Shown here: positions 42,127 through 50,275 of the stretch, piece after piece
Numbering within the stretch: the first letter of the stretch is position 1
Layout: the number at the start of each line of letters is the position of its first letter
Source of the DNA: Ruminococcus flavefaciens AE3010
GTDB lineage: Bacteria > Bacillota > Clostridia > Oscillospirales > Ruminococcaceae
DNA: 64,000 bases
Assembly (NCBI RefSeq): GCF_000526795.1
Contig: NZ_JAGT01000001.1
Location: forward strand, 767,001 to 831,000
Direction of reading: 5' to 3'
Notes under the pieces: generated by a model
Database searches by the model: none
What the model was told of the DNA's origin: nothing
What the model saw: the letters and a program-made list of their open reading frames with translations, nothing else
Made by a program: the position numbers and the translations under genes

Positions 42127-42978
42127 ATGATGAATATGAAAAAGATCGTTTCTATACAGGACATCTCCTGCTTCGGAAAGTGCTCCCTGACAGTGGCTCT
42201 GCCCATTATTTCGGCAATGGGTATCGAAACAGCTGTAATTCCCACGGCTGTGCTGTCAACTCATACGGGTGAGGGCTTCAAGGACTATACCTTCCGTGAC
42301 CTAACCAGTGATATCCCTGCCATTGCAAAGCACTGGAAGAGCATGGACTTAAAGTTTGACGCGCTGTACACGGGCTATCTGGGCTCTATGGAGCAGGTGC
42401 AGATAGTGTCGGACTTCTTTGATGACTTCGGCAGCAGGGATAACTATATCATAGTCGACCCCGTTCTCGGTGACGCAGGAAAGCTCTATGCAGGCTTTAC
42501 TCAGGAGTTCGTTACTGAGATGAAAAAGCTCTGCGCAAAGGCTGATTATATCATGCCGAATATGACAGAGGTGTCATTCCTGCTCGGTATCCCCTACACT
42601 GAGGATTACGACGAAGCATACATAAAGGACGCTCTCCGCAGACTTGCTGCTCTCGGCTGCAAGGTTCCTGTTATAACGGGAGTTCACTTTGATGACGAGA
42701 AGCAGGGCGCTGCCGCATATGACTCAGTAAATGACAAGTTCTATTTCTCCTTTGACAAGAATGTGAATATGCGCTTCCACGGTACGGGAGATATTTTCAG
42801 CAGCGTTTTCTCGGGAGCCTGCGCTCTCGGCATGAATATTCAGCAGTGCCTTGATATTGCGGTGAAGTTCACTCTCGACTGCATTGAAGCGACTGTGCCA
42901 AACATGGAAGAAACATGGTACGGAAGCTGCTTTGAGCTGTGCCTCGGGAAGCTGATAGACTACGTGAATAAAAAATGA
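42127..42978 (+). CDS. Pyridoxamine/pyridoxal kinase (PfkB/ribokinase superfamily)
   Basis: 283 aa. It phosphorylates vitamin B6 vitamers for salvage to PLP. VSIQDISCFGKCSLTVALPI near the start is the substrate-binding region of PdxK/PdxY-like enzymes, PNMTEVSFLLGIPY lies near 142, and the anion-hole catalytic motif GTGDIFSS (near 217) contains the base Asp. Three start codons are possible (42127, 42130, 42136); the last has the best distance from GAAAG. Monocistronic. Confidence 0.9.
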   Translation: MMNMKKIVSIQDISCFGKCSLTVALPIISAMGIETAVIPTAVLSTHTGEGFKDYTFRDLTSDIPAIAKHWKSMDLKFDALYTGYLGSMEQVQIVSDFFDDFGSRDNYIIVDPVLGDAGKLYAGFTQEFVTEMKKLCAKADYIMPNMTEVSFLLGIPYTEDYDEAYIKDALRRLAALGCKVPVITGVHFDDEKQGAAAYDSVNDKFYFSFDKNVNMRFHGTGDIFSSVFSGACALGMNIQQCLDIAVKFTLDCIEATVPNMEETWYGSCFELCLGKLIDYVNKK

Positions 42979-42985
42979 TTTTTCG

Positions 42986-43010
42986 GAGCAGCTGCGGCTG
43001 CTCTTTTTTA
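42986..43010 (+). terminator. Terminator after the pyridoxamine kinase gene
   Basis: GAGCAGC-TGCG-GCTGCTC followed by six T, immediately after the stop codon. Confidence 0.9.
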
Positions 43011-43087
43011 TTCCAGTTATTACCTATGATTACCGAAAGCATAATCGGCAATAATATCCTCGTAATCACTTACGGAGGATATCTCTC

Positions 43088-43861
43088 ATGGCATATAACA
43101 AAGTCGTTATCGCAGGAATAAACACCTCTGAGCTTACAGTGCTCAGGGAAGAGGAAAAGATAGCTCTGCTCAAGGAAATAAGAGCTACAGGCAGCAAGAC
43201 TGCTCGGGACAAGCTCATAAACGGCAATTTGCGACTGGTTCTCAGCGTGATACAACGCTTTACGGGTCGCGGCGAGGACATAGACGACCTCTTCCAGATA
43301 GGCGTCATAGGTCTTATCAAGGCAATAAACAACTTCGACCTGTCAAAGGAAGTCCGCTTCTCCACCTACTGCGTGCCAATGATAAGCGGAGAGCTGCGGC
43401 GGTATCTCCGTGACAACAGTCATGTCAAGGTGAGCCGCTCTCTGCGGGACCTTGCCTACAAGGCGATACAGGCAAAGGAACAGCTCACGGTAAAGCTCCA
43501 GCGTGAGCCCAATATGGACGAGATAGCCGCGGAAATAGGCGTAAAGCGTTCTGAAGTGGTAATAGCACTTGAAAGTATAAGCGACCCTGTTTCACTTTAC
43601 GAGCCTGTCTACTCCGACTCCGAGGACAACCTCTATATCATGGATCAGATAAGCGACATGAACGACGTTGAAAGCCGCATGGACGAGCTGACCATACGTG
43701 ACGCTATCAGCGGTCTTGGAGAGCGTGAGCGGAATATCCTGTATCTTCGCTTCTTCCGCGGCAAAACGCAGGTCGAAGTCGCAGGCGAGATAGGAATATC
43801 TCAGGCTCAGGTGTCCCGACTTGAAAAAAGTGCAATTGAACGCATCAAAAACAGTGTATGA
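43088..43861 (+). CDS. sigG: Sporulation sigma factor SigG
   Basis: 257 aa. A forespore-specific sigma-70 factor for late sporulation genes. The N-terminal YNKVVIAGINTSELTVL is the SigG hallmark; region 2 (RDKLINGNLRLVLSVIQRF, then DLFQIGVIGLIKAINNFD) and region 4 (GKTQVEVAGEIGISQAQVSRLEKSA) follow. GGAGG stands 11 bases before ATG 43088. In most Firmicutes sigG sits downstream of spoIIGA-sigE; here it stands alone between a terminator and its own terminator. A CATAATC box at 43040-43046 might be a forespore -10, but the -35 is unconvincing. Confidence 0.93.
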   Translation: MAYNKVVIAGINTSELTVLREEEKIALLKEIRATGSKTARDKLINGNLRLVLSVIQRFTGRGEDIDDLFQIGVIGLIKAINNFDLSKEVRFSTYCVPMISGELRRYLRDNSHVKVSRSLRDLAYKAIQAKEQLTVKLQREPNMDEIAAEIGVKRSEVVIALESISDPVSLYEPVYSDSEDNLYIMDQISDMNDVESRMDELTIRDAISGLGERERNILYLRFFRGKTQVEVAGEIGISQAQVSRLEKSAIERIKNSV

Positions 43862-43866
43862 ACCTT

Positions 43867-43890
43867 GCTCTCCTTCGGGAGAGCTTTTTG
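43867..43890 (+). terminator. Terminator of sigG
   Basis: GCTCTCC-TTCG-GGAGAGC followed by five T, right after the stop codon; a stable UUCG-type tetraloop. Confidence 0.92.
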
Positions 43891-43911
43891 TTAAAATTTG
43901 ACATTTTTCTA

Positions 43912-43940
43912 TTGATTTTTAGCTGATAATGATGTATAAT
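43912..43940 (+). promoter_or_regulatory. Promoter of the GH105/sugar ABC operon
   Basis: TTGATT (43912-43917), 17-bp spacer, TATAAT (43935-43940), about 60 bases before the binding-protein start. A TTGACA at 43899-43904 is not at a usable distance from a -10. Confidence 0.7.
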
Positions 43941-44001
43941 TAATTATATGTAAGTTTATAGAGAAGGATCAAAAAAGTCATTATATCAGAGGTCTGAGAG
44001 T

Positions 44002-45309
44002 ATGAAAAAAATATTCAAAGCCGCGGCATTATGCTGTGCAATCACACTCTCCGCCTGTTCAAGCAAAAAGAATAATACTGTCACAGCTCCCGACGGCAAG
44101 CTGGATAAGTGCAGTCTGCGCTTTTCATGGTGGGGCGGCGACGACAGACACAAAGCAACTCTGGACGCTATCGACCTTTGGAACCAAAAGCACCCTGATA
44201 TCTCCATAACCCCCGAATACGGCGGGTGGGACGGGTGGACGGAAAAGGTCTCCGCACAGATAAAAAGCGGCACAGAGCCCGACATCATGCAAATAAACTA
44301 CGACTGGCTCATTTCTGTGTCCGAGGACGGCAGCAGATTCTACGATCTGGACAGCCTTGATAATTTCCTTGACACATCGGGATATGACGATGAGATACTG
44401 TCTTTCGGACGTGTGAACGGCAGGCTCAGCGCTCTTACGGTCTCGGTCAGCGGCAGGAGTCTGTTCTACAATTCCGATGTATTCGGCTCTCTCGGTGCGA
44501 AATACCCGAAAACGTGGGCGGAGCTCACTGCTCTGGGGAAGAGTTTCGGCGATGAGGGGCTCTACCCTATCGACCTTGATATACAGTCGGGAGGAACTGC
44601 GTGGTATCTTGCGGTGGTATACGTTCAGCAGAAAACAGGCAAAGAGTTCATAACCCACGACGGCAGGCTGGGCTTTACCGTCGATGACATCAGTGACGCA
44701 CTTGATTTTTACAAAAGCCTTGAGGAGAACCATGTCATCAGAACTGTCAGGACAAGGACGGACGAGGACGGAAATGCCGCTCTGTATCAGTCTTCCGAGT
44801 TCATCGACGGCAGAGTGGCAGGGGTTCTTGAATGGGGCAGCGCTGTGGGCAAATACGAATCTGTTCTGCCTGAGGGCGTTCTTGAAGCAGGCCCGCTTCT
44901 CGGAGACGACAGCGGCAACACAAGGGGCTGGATGATAAAGCCTACCCTGCTCTACGCTGTTTCGGCAAATACAAAATACCCCGACGAAGCCGCGGCGTTT
45001 ATAAATTTTCTCGTCAATGATGAGAAATGTGCTCAGCTTCTCGGCACTACAAGGGGCATACCTGCTTCCGAAAAAGCTGCGTCTGCCCTTGAAAAGAGCG
45101 GTAAGCTGTCGGGACTTGCAAAGGAGTGCAGCGATCTGCTGGCAGCTGCTGATACAGTTACCATAAGCCCTTATATGGAGCTTCCGCGCATGAAGGAGTT
45201 CTATAACACAGCCATAGAATCTGTATCCTACGGAACTGCTGATACGGATACTGCTGCCCGTCAGATGTACGACTCAATCACCGATCATCTGGAGAAAATA
45301 AGAAAATGA
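44002..45309 (+). CDS. Extracellular sugar-binding lipoprotein of the second ABC importer
   Basis: 435 aa. A lipoprotein signal peptide with lipobox LSAC (Cys19) is followed by a family-1 solute-binding domain (LRFSWWGGDDRHKATLDAIDLWNQKHP, then GTEPDIMQINYDWL). The Trp/Gly-rich start fits oligosaccharide binders. It is the first gene of a four-gene operon ending in a GH105 hydrolase, so the ligand is probably a pectin-derived oligosaccharide. The gene overlaps the first permease by 4 bases. Confidence 0.93.
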   Translation: MKKIFKAAALCCAITLSACSSKKNNTVTAPDGKLDKCSLRFSWWGGDDRHKATLDAIDLWNQKHPDISITPEYGGWDGWTEKVSAQIKSGTEPDIMQINYDWLISVSEDGSRFYDLDSLDNFLDTSGYDDEILSFGRVNGRLSALTVSVSGRSLFYNSDVFGSLGAKYPKTWAELTALGKSFGDEGLYPIDLDIQSGGTAWYLAVVYVQQKTGKEFITHDGRLGFTVDDISDALDFYKSLEENHVIRTVRTRTDEDGNAALYQSSEFIDGRVAGVLEWGSAVGKYESVLPEGVLEAGPLLGDDSGNTRGWMIKPTLLYAVSANTKYPDEAAAFINFLVNDEKCAQLLGTTRGIPASEKAASALEKSGKLSGLAKECSDLLAAADTVTISPYMELPRMKEFYNTAIESVSYGTADTDTAARQMYDSITDHLEKIRK

Positions 45310-46184
45310 ATACCCGAAAATACCTTAATCCCGTAGGCGTCAGCAAATACACAGGTCTCGCGCTGATATCGCCTTTCATTATAGGCGCTGTACTGTTCAT
45401 CATCTATCCTTTCGTTTGCTCATTTGCCGTGGGACTTACCAACAGAGGAAGCTTCGTGGGACTTGACAATTTCCGCGATATGCTCAGCGGCAGAGACTTC
45501 CCACAGGCAGCAGGCGTTACTTTCAAATATGCCCTGATACTTGTTCCGCTGAAGCTCATAGTGTCCCTGCTGGTGGCTCTGCTTCTCAATATGGAGCTGA
45601 AGCACATCGGCATATTCCGCACTGCGTTCTACATACCGTCTATACTGGGCGCCAATCTTGCCGTCATTATCATGTGGCAGTATCTTTTCACCTCGGACGG
45701 GCTGGTGAATCAGCTCCTTTCCGCGATGGGCCTTTCTCCCGTAAGCTGGTACGGAAATACCAATGCAGCTCTTTTTATCATCGTGCTGCTGAGGCTTTGG
45801 GAGTTTGGCTCCACTATGGTCATATTCCTTGCGGCTCTGCGGGACATTCCCCGTGAGCTGTATGAAGCTGCAAGAGTGGACGGCTGCGGCAGTATCAGAG
45901 CCTTTTTCACCGTCACTCTGCCACAGATTAAAAATGTCATTTTCGTCAACCTCATATTGCAGACAATTGCGGCTATGCAGGAGTTCAGCGCCCCCTATAT
46001 GCTCACAGGCGGCGGACCTCTCGGCAGCACGAGGACTGTAGGCATGCTCATTTACGAGGAGATGTTCACCTACGGCAGCGAGGGCACGGCAAACGCCGTA
46101 TCGTGGGTGCTTTTCGTGCTTATTGCAGCTGTTGTGACGCTTTTGTATAAGCTCACAGGCAGGGTAAGGAGGGACGAAGATTGA
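45306..46184 (+). CDS. Carbohydrate ABC transporter permease (LacF/UgpA type)
   Basis: 292 aa with six membrane helices. The EAA loop YEAARVDGCGSIRAFFTVTLP lies near 187-207. It overlaps its neighbours on both sides by 4 bases (ATGA, TTGA). It belongs with the binding protein and the second permease; no ATPase gene is present. Confidence 0.93.
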   Translation: MNTRKYLNPVGVSKYTGLALISPFIIGAVLFIIYPFVCSFAVGLTNRGSFVGLDNFRDMLSGRDFPQAAGVTFKYALILVPLKLIVSLLVALLLNMELKHIGIFRTAFYIPSILGANLAVIIMWQYLFTSDGLVNQLLSAMGLSPVSWYGNTNAALFIIVLLRLWEFGSTMVIFLAALRDIPRELYEAARVDGCGSIRAFFTVTLPQIKNVIFVNLILQTIAAMQEFSAPYMLTGGGPLGSTRTVGMLIYEEMFTYGSEGTANAVSWVLFVLIAAVVTLLYKLTGRVRRDED

Positions 46185-47008
46185 AAAAGCTTTTTCTCTA
46201 TCTCATTCTGGCTGCTGTGGGAGCTGTTATGCTTTATCCACTGCTATGGCTGGTCGGAGCTTCCTTCAAGTCCAACGAGGAGATATTTTCCTCAATATGG
46301 TTCATGCCCCAAAACTTCGACACTGACTCATACAAAAATGCTTGGCAGACCGTTACTCCCTACACTATGGGGCACTATTTCCTCAATACCTTTGCCATAA
46401 TCATTCCAAAGACCGTTTTTGCCGTCACTTCTTCTGTTCTTGTGGCATACGGCTTTGCAAGATTTGACTTTCCGTTGAAGAAGTTCTTCTTCGCTCTGCT
46501 CATATGCGGCATGCTCATGCCCTCTATCGTGACCATAATGCCGCGGTATCTCATGTGGAGCAAGCTGGGACTTCTCGATACATATATACCGCTTACCCTG
46601 CCGTCCCTGTTTGCCGAGGAGGGAATGTTCGTATTCATACTGGTCAGGTTCTTCAAGGGAGTCCCCCGTGAATTCGACGAGGCGGCAAGGATAGACGGCT
46701 GCGGCACGCTGAAAACGCTGTTTTACGTTCTTATGCCGTGTATAAGACCTGCCGTCATTTCCATAGCGGTATTTACATTCTTATGGACCATGAATGATTT
46801 CCTTGGACCGCTGATAATGATACAGTCAGTGGAAAAATACCCTCTCTCACTGGCTCTGCGGCTTTCCGTGGACAGTACGGGTCAGGGCTATGAGCAGCGC
46901 AAGGTCATAGCAATGTCAGTCATAGGTCTCATACCCTCTGTAGCAGTGTTCGCACTTGCTCAGAAAAAATTTGTCAGCGGTATCACCGCAGGAGGACTTA
47001 CAGGATGA
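46181..47008 (+). CDS. Carbohydrate ABC transporter permease (LacG/AraQ type)
   Basis: 275 aa from a TTG start at 46181 (AAGGAGGG upstream) that overlaps the stop of the previous gene. Six membrane helices; the EAA loop FDEAARIDGCGTLKTLFYVLMP lies near 163-184. It overlaps the GH105 gene by 4 bases. Confidence 0.93.
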   Translation: MKKLFLYLILAAVGAVMLYPLLWLVGASFKSNEEIFSSIWFMPQNFDTDSYKNAWQTVTPYTMGHYFLNTFAIIIPKTVFAVTSSVLVAYGFARFDFPLKKFFFALLICGMLMPSIVTIMPRYLMWSKLGLLDTYIPLTLPSLFAEEGMFVFILVRFFKGVPREFDEAARIDGCGTLKTLFYVLMPCIRPAVISIAVFTFLWTMNDFLGPLIMIQSVEKYPLSLALRLSVDSTGQGYEQRKVIAMSVIGLIPSVAVFALAQKKFVSGITAGGLTG

Positions 47009-48126
47009 CAAAAACCGAAAGCATCGTTTCAAAATATGTGGATAAACTTATACTCCCCTCCGATCCTCTTGCCCCTATGTGGAACAAGGAGAACGAAGTG
47101 TTTGAAAAAAATCCCAAATGGAACTACATCGACAACTGCATGATAACCGCCATTTTAATGCTGTATGAACTTACAGGCGACCAGAAGCTCCTGGACTATT
47201 CAAAAAAGTTCATAAACACCTATGTTGCCGAGGACGGCAGCATTCCGTCGCTTAACTACGCCGACTACAATCTGGATAATATCAACGGTGCGAAAAACCT
47301 TTTCAAGCTTTGGCTCATTACCGATGAGGAGCGCTACAGGCTCGGCTTTGAGCGCTTCTGGACAGAGCAGCTGGTCCGTCACCCCCGTCTTGACTGCGGA
47401 AGCTTCTGGCATAAGGGCATATATCCCGATCAGATATGGCTGGACGGCTCTTACATGGCTCTGCCGTTCCTCATACAATACGGAACTCTCCATAAATCCC
47501 GCGGCATAGTCGATGATGCCATTCGCCAGCTCTGGGATATGCGCAGGATACTCCGCGATCCTCATACGGGACTGTTCCATCACGGCTACGACGATACCAA
47601 TACAATGTGCTGGGCTGACAGGATAACGGGACTTTCTCCCGAATTCTGGCTGCGCTCAAACGGCTGGATGTGCGCCGCCCTTGCTGACTGCTGTGAATTG
47701 CTGCCCGAGAGCGAGCTGCTGAAAACAGAGCTTTCCGACCTTATCGATGATATGTCGAAATACTGCATGAAGGACGGTATGCTGCTCCAGCTCCCCACAC
47801 GTCCAAAGCTCAAAAACAACTATCCCGAAACAAGCGGCTCTCTGCTCTTTGCATACGCTGCTCTCAAAGCTGTACGACTTGGGATATGCGGCGATGATAT
47901 GCGAAAAGCGGGACAGCTCACCTTTGAGACTGTTACCGAAAAGTACATCGATGACAGCGGTGATATCCCCGTTCTTAAAAACATCTGCCTTATGGGCGGT
48001 CTCGGCGGCGAAAATAACCGTGACGGCTCCGCGGAATACTATCTCAGCGAAAAGATAGTCGAAAACGACGCAAAGGGCATAGCTCCCTATATCATGGCAT
48101 ATACAGAACTGAAAAGGCTCTCATGA
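47005..48126 (+). CDS. Glycoside hydrolase family 105 (unsaturated rhamnogalacturonyl hydrolase, YteR-like)
   Basis: 373 aa, no signal peptide, so it acts in the cytoplasm on imported sugars. The (alpha/alpha)6-barrel pattern and motifs IYPDQIWLDGSYMALPF (about 138-154) and HHGYDDTNTMCWADRITGLSPEFWLRSNGW (about 192-221; the Asp of QIWLDG is the likely catalytic residue) match GH105, which removes the 4,5-unsaturated uronate left by pectin lyases. The transporter genes immediately before it supply its substrate. GGAGG stands 9 bases before ATG 47005. No clear terminator follows. Confidence 0.9.
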   Translation: MTKTESIVSKYVDKLILPSDPLAPMWNKENEVFEKNPKWNYIDNCMITAILMLYELTGDQKLLDYSKKFINTYVAEDGSIPSLNYADYNLDNINGAKNLFKLWLITDEERYRLGFERFWTEQLVRHPRLDCGSFWHKGIYPDQIWLDGSYMALPFLIQYGTLHKSRGIVDDAIRQLWDMRRILRDPHTGLFHHGYDDTNTMCWADRITGLSPEFWLRSNGWMCAALADCCELLPESELLKTELSDLIDDMSKYCMKDGMLLQLPTRPKLKNNYPETSGSLLFAYAALKAVRLGICGDDMRKAGQLTFETVTEKYIDDSGDIPVLKNICLMGGLGGENNRDGSAEYYLSEKIVENDAKGIAPYIMAYTELKRLS

Positions 48127-48173
48127 TTATACTCTGCGGACAAAAATATTTGTCGAAATACAGCAGTTTATAC

Positions 48174-48202
48174 TTGAAAAGTTCACACTTTAATGTTATA
48201 AT
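48174..48202 (+). promoter_or_regulatory. Promoter of the NfeD/SPFH operon
   Basis: TTGAAA (48174-48179), 17-bp spacer, TATAAT (48197-48202), 48 bases before the TTG start. Confidence 0.78.
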
Positions 48203-48250
48203 ATTTGCTGTAGGGATTACTACAAATATTTTTGAAAGGGGGAGCTCGTT

Positions 48251-48685
48251 TTGAATGTACTGTTCTGGGCAATAGCCGTTATCGCTTTCGTTGTAGCCGA
48301 GATCGCCACCGTGCAGCTGGTATCTATCTGGTTCGCGGCAGGAGCTTTTATAACGATGATAACCTGCTATTTCAAGGACCTGTCTACCATGGAGCAGCTG
48401 GGACTGTTCATAATCTCGTCAGTCCTGTTCCTGATAGTAAGTCTTCCGTTCATCAAAAGACGAAAACAGCAGGTCAAGGTCGCAACGAATGCCGAGCTTG
48501 ACGTTGGCAAGCATGCCACTGTCATCGAAGCCATCGATGCAGACAAAGGTACGGGGCGAGTCACTTTGAATGGGGTTAACTGGAGTGCCGTTCCCGAGAA
48601 CGAAAACGAAATAATACCCGAGGGTACTGTCGTTATCGTTAAGAAAGTATTGGGCGCTAAGCTTATAGTCGCACCCGAAAGCTAA
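48251..48685 (+). CDS. NfeD family membrane protein (short form)
   Basis: 144 aa from a TTG start preceded by GGGGGAGC. Two to three membrane helices (about 3-20, 24-45, 54-72) and a C-terminal OB-fold domain (about 82-144, with GKHATVIEAIDADKGTGRVTLNG). Short NfeD proteins pair with SPFH proteins and help organise membrane domains; the protease domain of long forms is absent. The SPFH gene follows after 42 bases. Confidence 0.9.
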   Translation: MNVLFWAIAVIAFVVAEIATVQLVSIWFAAGAFITMITCYFKDLSTMEQLGLFIISSVLFLIVSLPFIKRRKQQVKVATNAELDVGKHATVIEAIDADKGTGRVTLNGVNWSAVPENENEIIPEGTVVIVKKVLGAKLIVAPES

Positions 48686-48727
48686 AATTACAACATCATA
48701 TCATACCAATATCGGAGGTAAATCAAA

Positions 48728-49705
48728 ATGGACACACTTGGAATCATTGTTTTAATTGTTATTATCATTCTTCTTTTCCTTTTCATCAGATGCTTCAGGA
48801 TAGTTCCTCAGGCACATGTATTCGTTATCGAGCGCCTTGGTTCATTCCACGCTGAATGGGAAACAGGACTTCATATCCTCGTTCCTTTCATCGACAGGAT
48901 CGCAGGCAAGGTTTCATTAAAGGAAAAGGTAGTAGACTTCAAGCCGCAGCCCGTTATCACTAAGGATAACGTTACAATGCAGATAGATACTGTTGTATTC
49001 TATCAGGTAACTGACGCAAAGCAGTACATCTACGGCGTTGAAAGACCTCTGGCAGCTATCGAGAACCTGTCAGCAACAACACTTCGTAACATCATAGGCG
49101 AGATGGAGCTTGATGCTACGCTCACTTCAAGAGACGTTATCAATACAAAGATCACTTCTATCCTCGATCAGGCTACAGACCGCTGGGGTATCAAGGTTAA
49201 CCGCGTTGAGCTGAAGAACATTCTCCCGCCTCGTGAGATCCAGGACGCTATGGAGAAGCAGATGAAGGCTGAGCGTGAGCGCCGTGAGAAGATACTTCAG
49301 GCAGAGGGTGACAAGAAGTCTCAGATCCTCGTTGCAGAAGGTGAAAAGGAGTCACAGATACTCCGTGCACAGGCTAAGAAGGAAGCTCAGATCCTCGAGG
49401 CTGAGGCTCAGAAGCAGGCTATGGTCCTCAGAGCTGACGCCGTAAGAGAGCAGAAGATACTGGAAGCTACCGGTGAAGCAAGAGCTATCGAAATGGTACA
49501 GGAAGCACTGGCTGAGAGCATCGTAAAGCTCAATAACGCTAATCCAAACGAGAGAGTTATCCAGCTCAAGTCACTGGAGTCCTTTGCAAAGGCTGCTGAC
49601 GGCAAGGCTACAAAGATCATTATCCCAAGTGAGATACAGGGTCTGGCAGGTCTTGCAACAGGTCTCAAGGCACTTGTTGAAAAGGACGATACACCTGCTC
49701 AGTAA
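48728..49705 (+). CDS. SPFH/Band 7 membrane protein (stomatin/QmcA-like)
   Basis: 325 aa. An N-terminal membrane anchor (about 4-22), the SPFH domain (about 25-185, with CFRIVPQAHVFVIERLGSFH and VVDFKPQPVITKDNV) and a long Glu/Ala-rich coiled coil (about 180-260). Such proteins oligomerise into membrane scaffolds. It is paired with NfeD, as in many Firmicutes, and is closed by a strong terminator. Confidence 0.93.
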   Translation: MDTLGIIVLIVIIILLFLFIRCFRIVPQAHVFVIERLGSFHAEWETGLHILVPFIDRIAGKVSLKEKVVDFKPQPVITKDNVTMQIDTVVFYQVTDAKQYIYGVERPLAAIENLSATTLRNIIGEMELDATLTSRDVINTKITSILDQATDRWGIKVNRVELKNILPPREIQDAMEKQMKAERERREKILQAEGDKKSQILVAEGEKESQILRAQAKKEAQILEAEAQKQAMVLRADAVREQKILEATGEARAIEMVQEALAESIVKLNNANPNERVIQLKSLESFAKAADGKATKIIIPSEIQGLAGLATGLKALVEKDDTPAQ

Positions 49706-49715
49706 ACAAGCATTA

Positions 49716-49746
49716 TCCCCTTTCCTTTATGGAAAGGGGATTTTTT
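49716..49746 (+). terminator. Terminator of the NfeD/SPFH operon
   Basis: A 10-bp perfect stem (49716-49725 with 49731-49740), 5-nt loop, six T. Confidence 0.93.
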
Positions 49747-49785
49747 CATGTATCAATTCATTTTCATGAACATATTAAAGGGATT

Positions 49786-50016
49786 CCAAAGGGACTGTGT
49801 TCCTTTGGCGGAGTCCAGAGGCAGGCTTAACCAGCCCGTCCCCTCTGTCAGCTTCGCTGACATCTCCCCATTTTATGGGGAGTCACCTCTGGTCGCTGTT
49901 CACAGTTTTCAGAGAACAGCGAAACTATACAAAGGCGCCTTGCAATGGGTGAATTGAAAAACAGTCCGGTGGACTGTTTTTCAAGAGGGAACGCCTTGCA
50001 AGTGAAGGCGTTCCCT
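49786..50016. repeat. Multi-hairpin intergenic element (repeat-like)
   Basis: Five consecutive perfect inverted repeats: 49846-49862 (TGTCAGC arms), 49864-49882 (CTCCCCA arms), 49894-49921 (8-bp arms), 49954-49984 (14-bp arms, 3-nt loop) and 49986-50016 (12-bp arms, 7-nt loop). The first two resemble a sequence I remember as dispersed in gut Clostridia. No transposase is present. It could be a MITE-like element or a structured RNA; the copy number in this genome is unknown. Confidence 0.65.
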
Positions 50017-50044
50017 GATAACAATAACAAAAAATATATTTTCC

Positions 50045-50073
50045 AAAAAAGCCGCAAAAATATGCGGTTTTTT
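50045..50073. terminator. A/T-flanked hairpin, possible bidirectional terminator
   Basis: CCGCA/TGCGG stem (within 50052-50068) flanked by A6 and T7. It could end any transcription from the repeat element. Confidence 0.55.
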
Positions 50074-50134
50074 TGTGTTTTGATACGATTTTTGCAATTT
50101 GCTTCCGAAAAAGCAAAAACAAACTCGTTTCCAC

Positions 50135-50163
50135 TTGCAATCAGTACTGTTTTGTAGTATAAT
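50135..50163 (+). promoter_or_regulatory. Promoter of the MBOAT operon
   Basis: TTGCAA (50135-50140), 17-bp spacer, TATAAT (50158-50163). The transcript would start near 50170, giving a leader of about 105 nt. Confidence 0.78.
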
Positions 50164-50275
50164 GTTTTATATAGATTTTCATGTCATTTACTTTTTTATT
50201 TATTTTCTCCGCCTGCTTTTATTGCGGTAAAATACAGATAAAGATACAGAACAAATACAACAAGGCGGTAGAACA

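Larger units (their letters stand above)
49747..50275. other. Non-coding gap with repeat element, terminator-like hairpin and promoter
   Basis: No convincing gene lies in this 529-base stretch. It holds a hairpin-rich element (about 49786-50016), an A/T-flanked hairpin that can terminate both ways (50045-50073), and the MBOAT operon promoter (50135-50163) with a leader of about 105 nt. Short frames here overlap the hairpins and look fortuitous. Confidence 0.75.

Noticed and set aside
43010-43050. A sigma-F/sigma-G type promoter before sigG
   Set aside because: CATAATC fits a -10, but the nearest -35-like bases are at the wrong spacing, so I did not list it as a feature.
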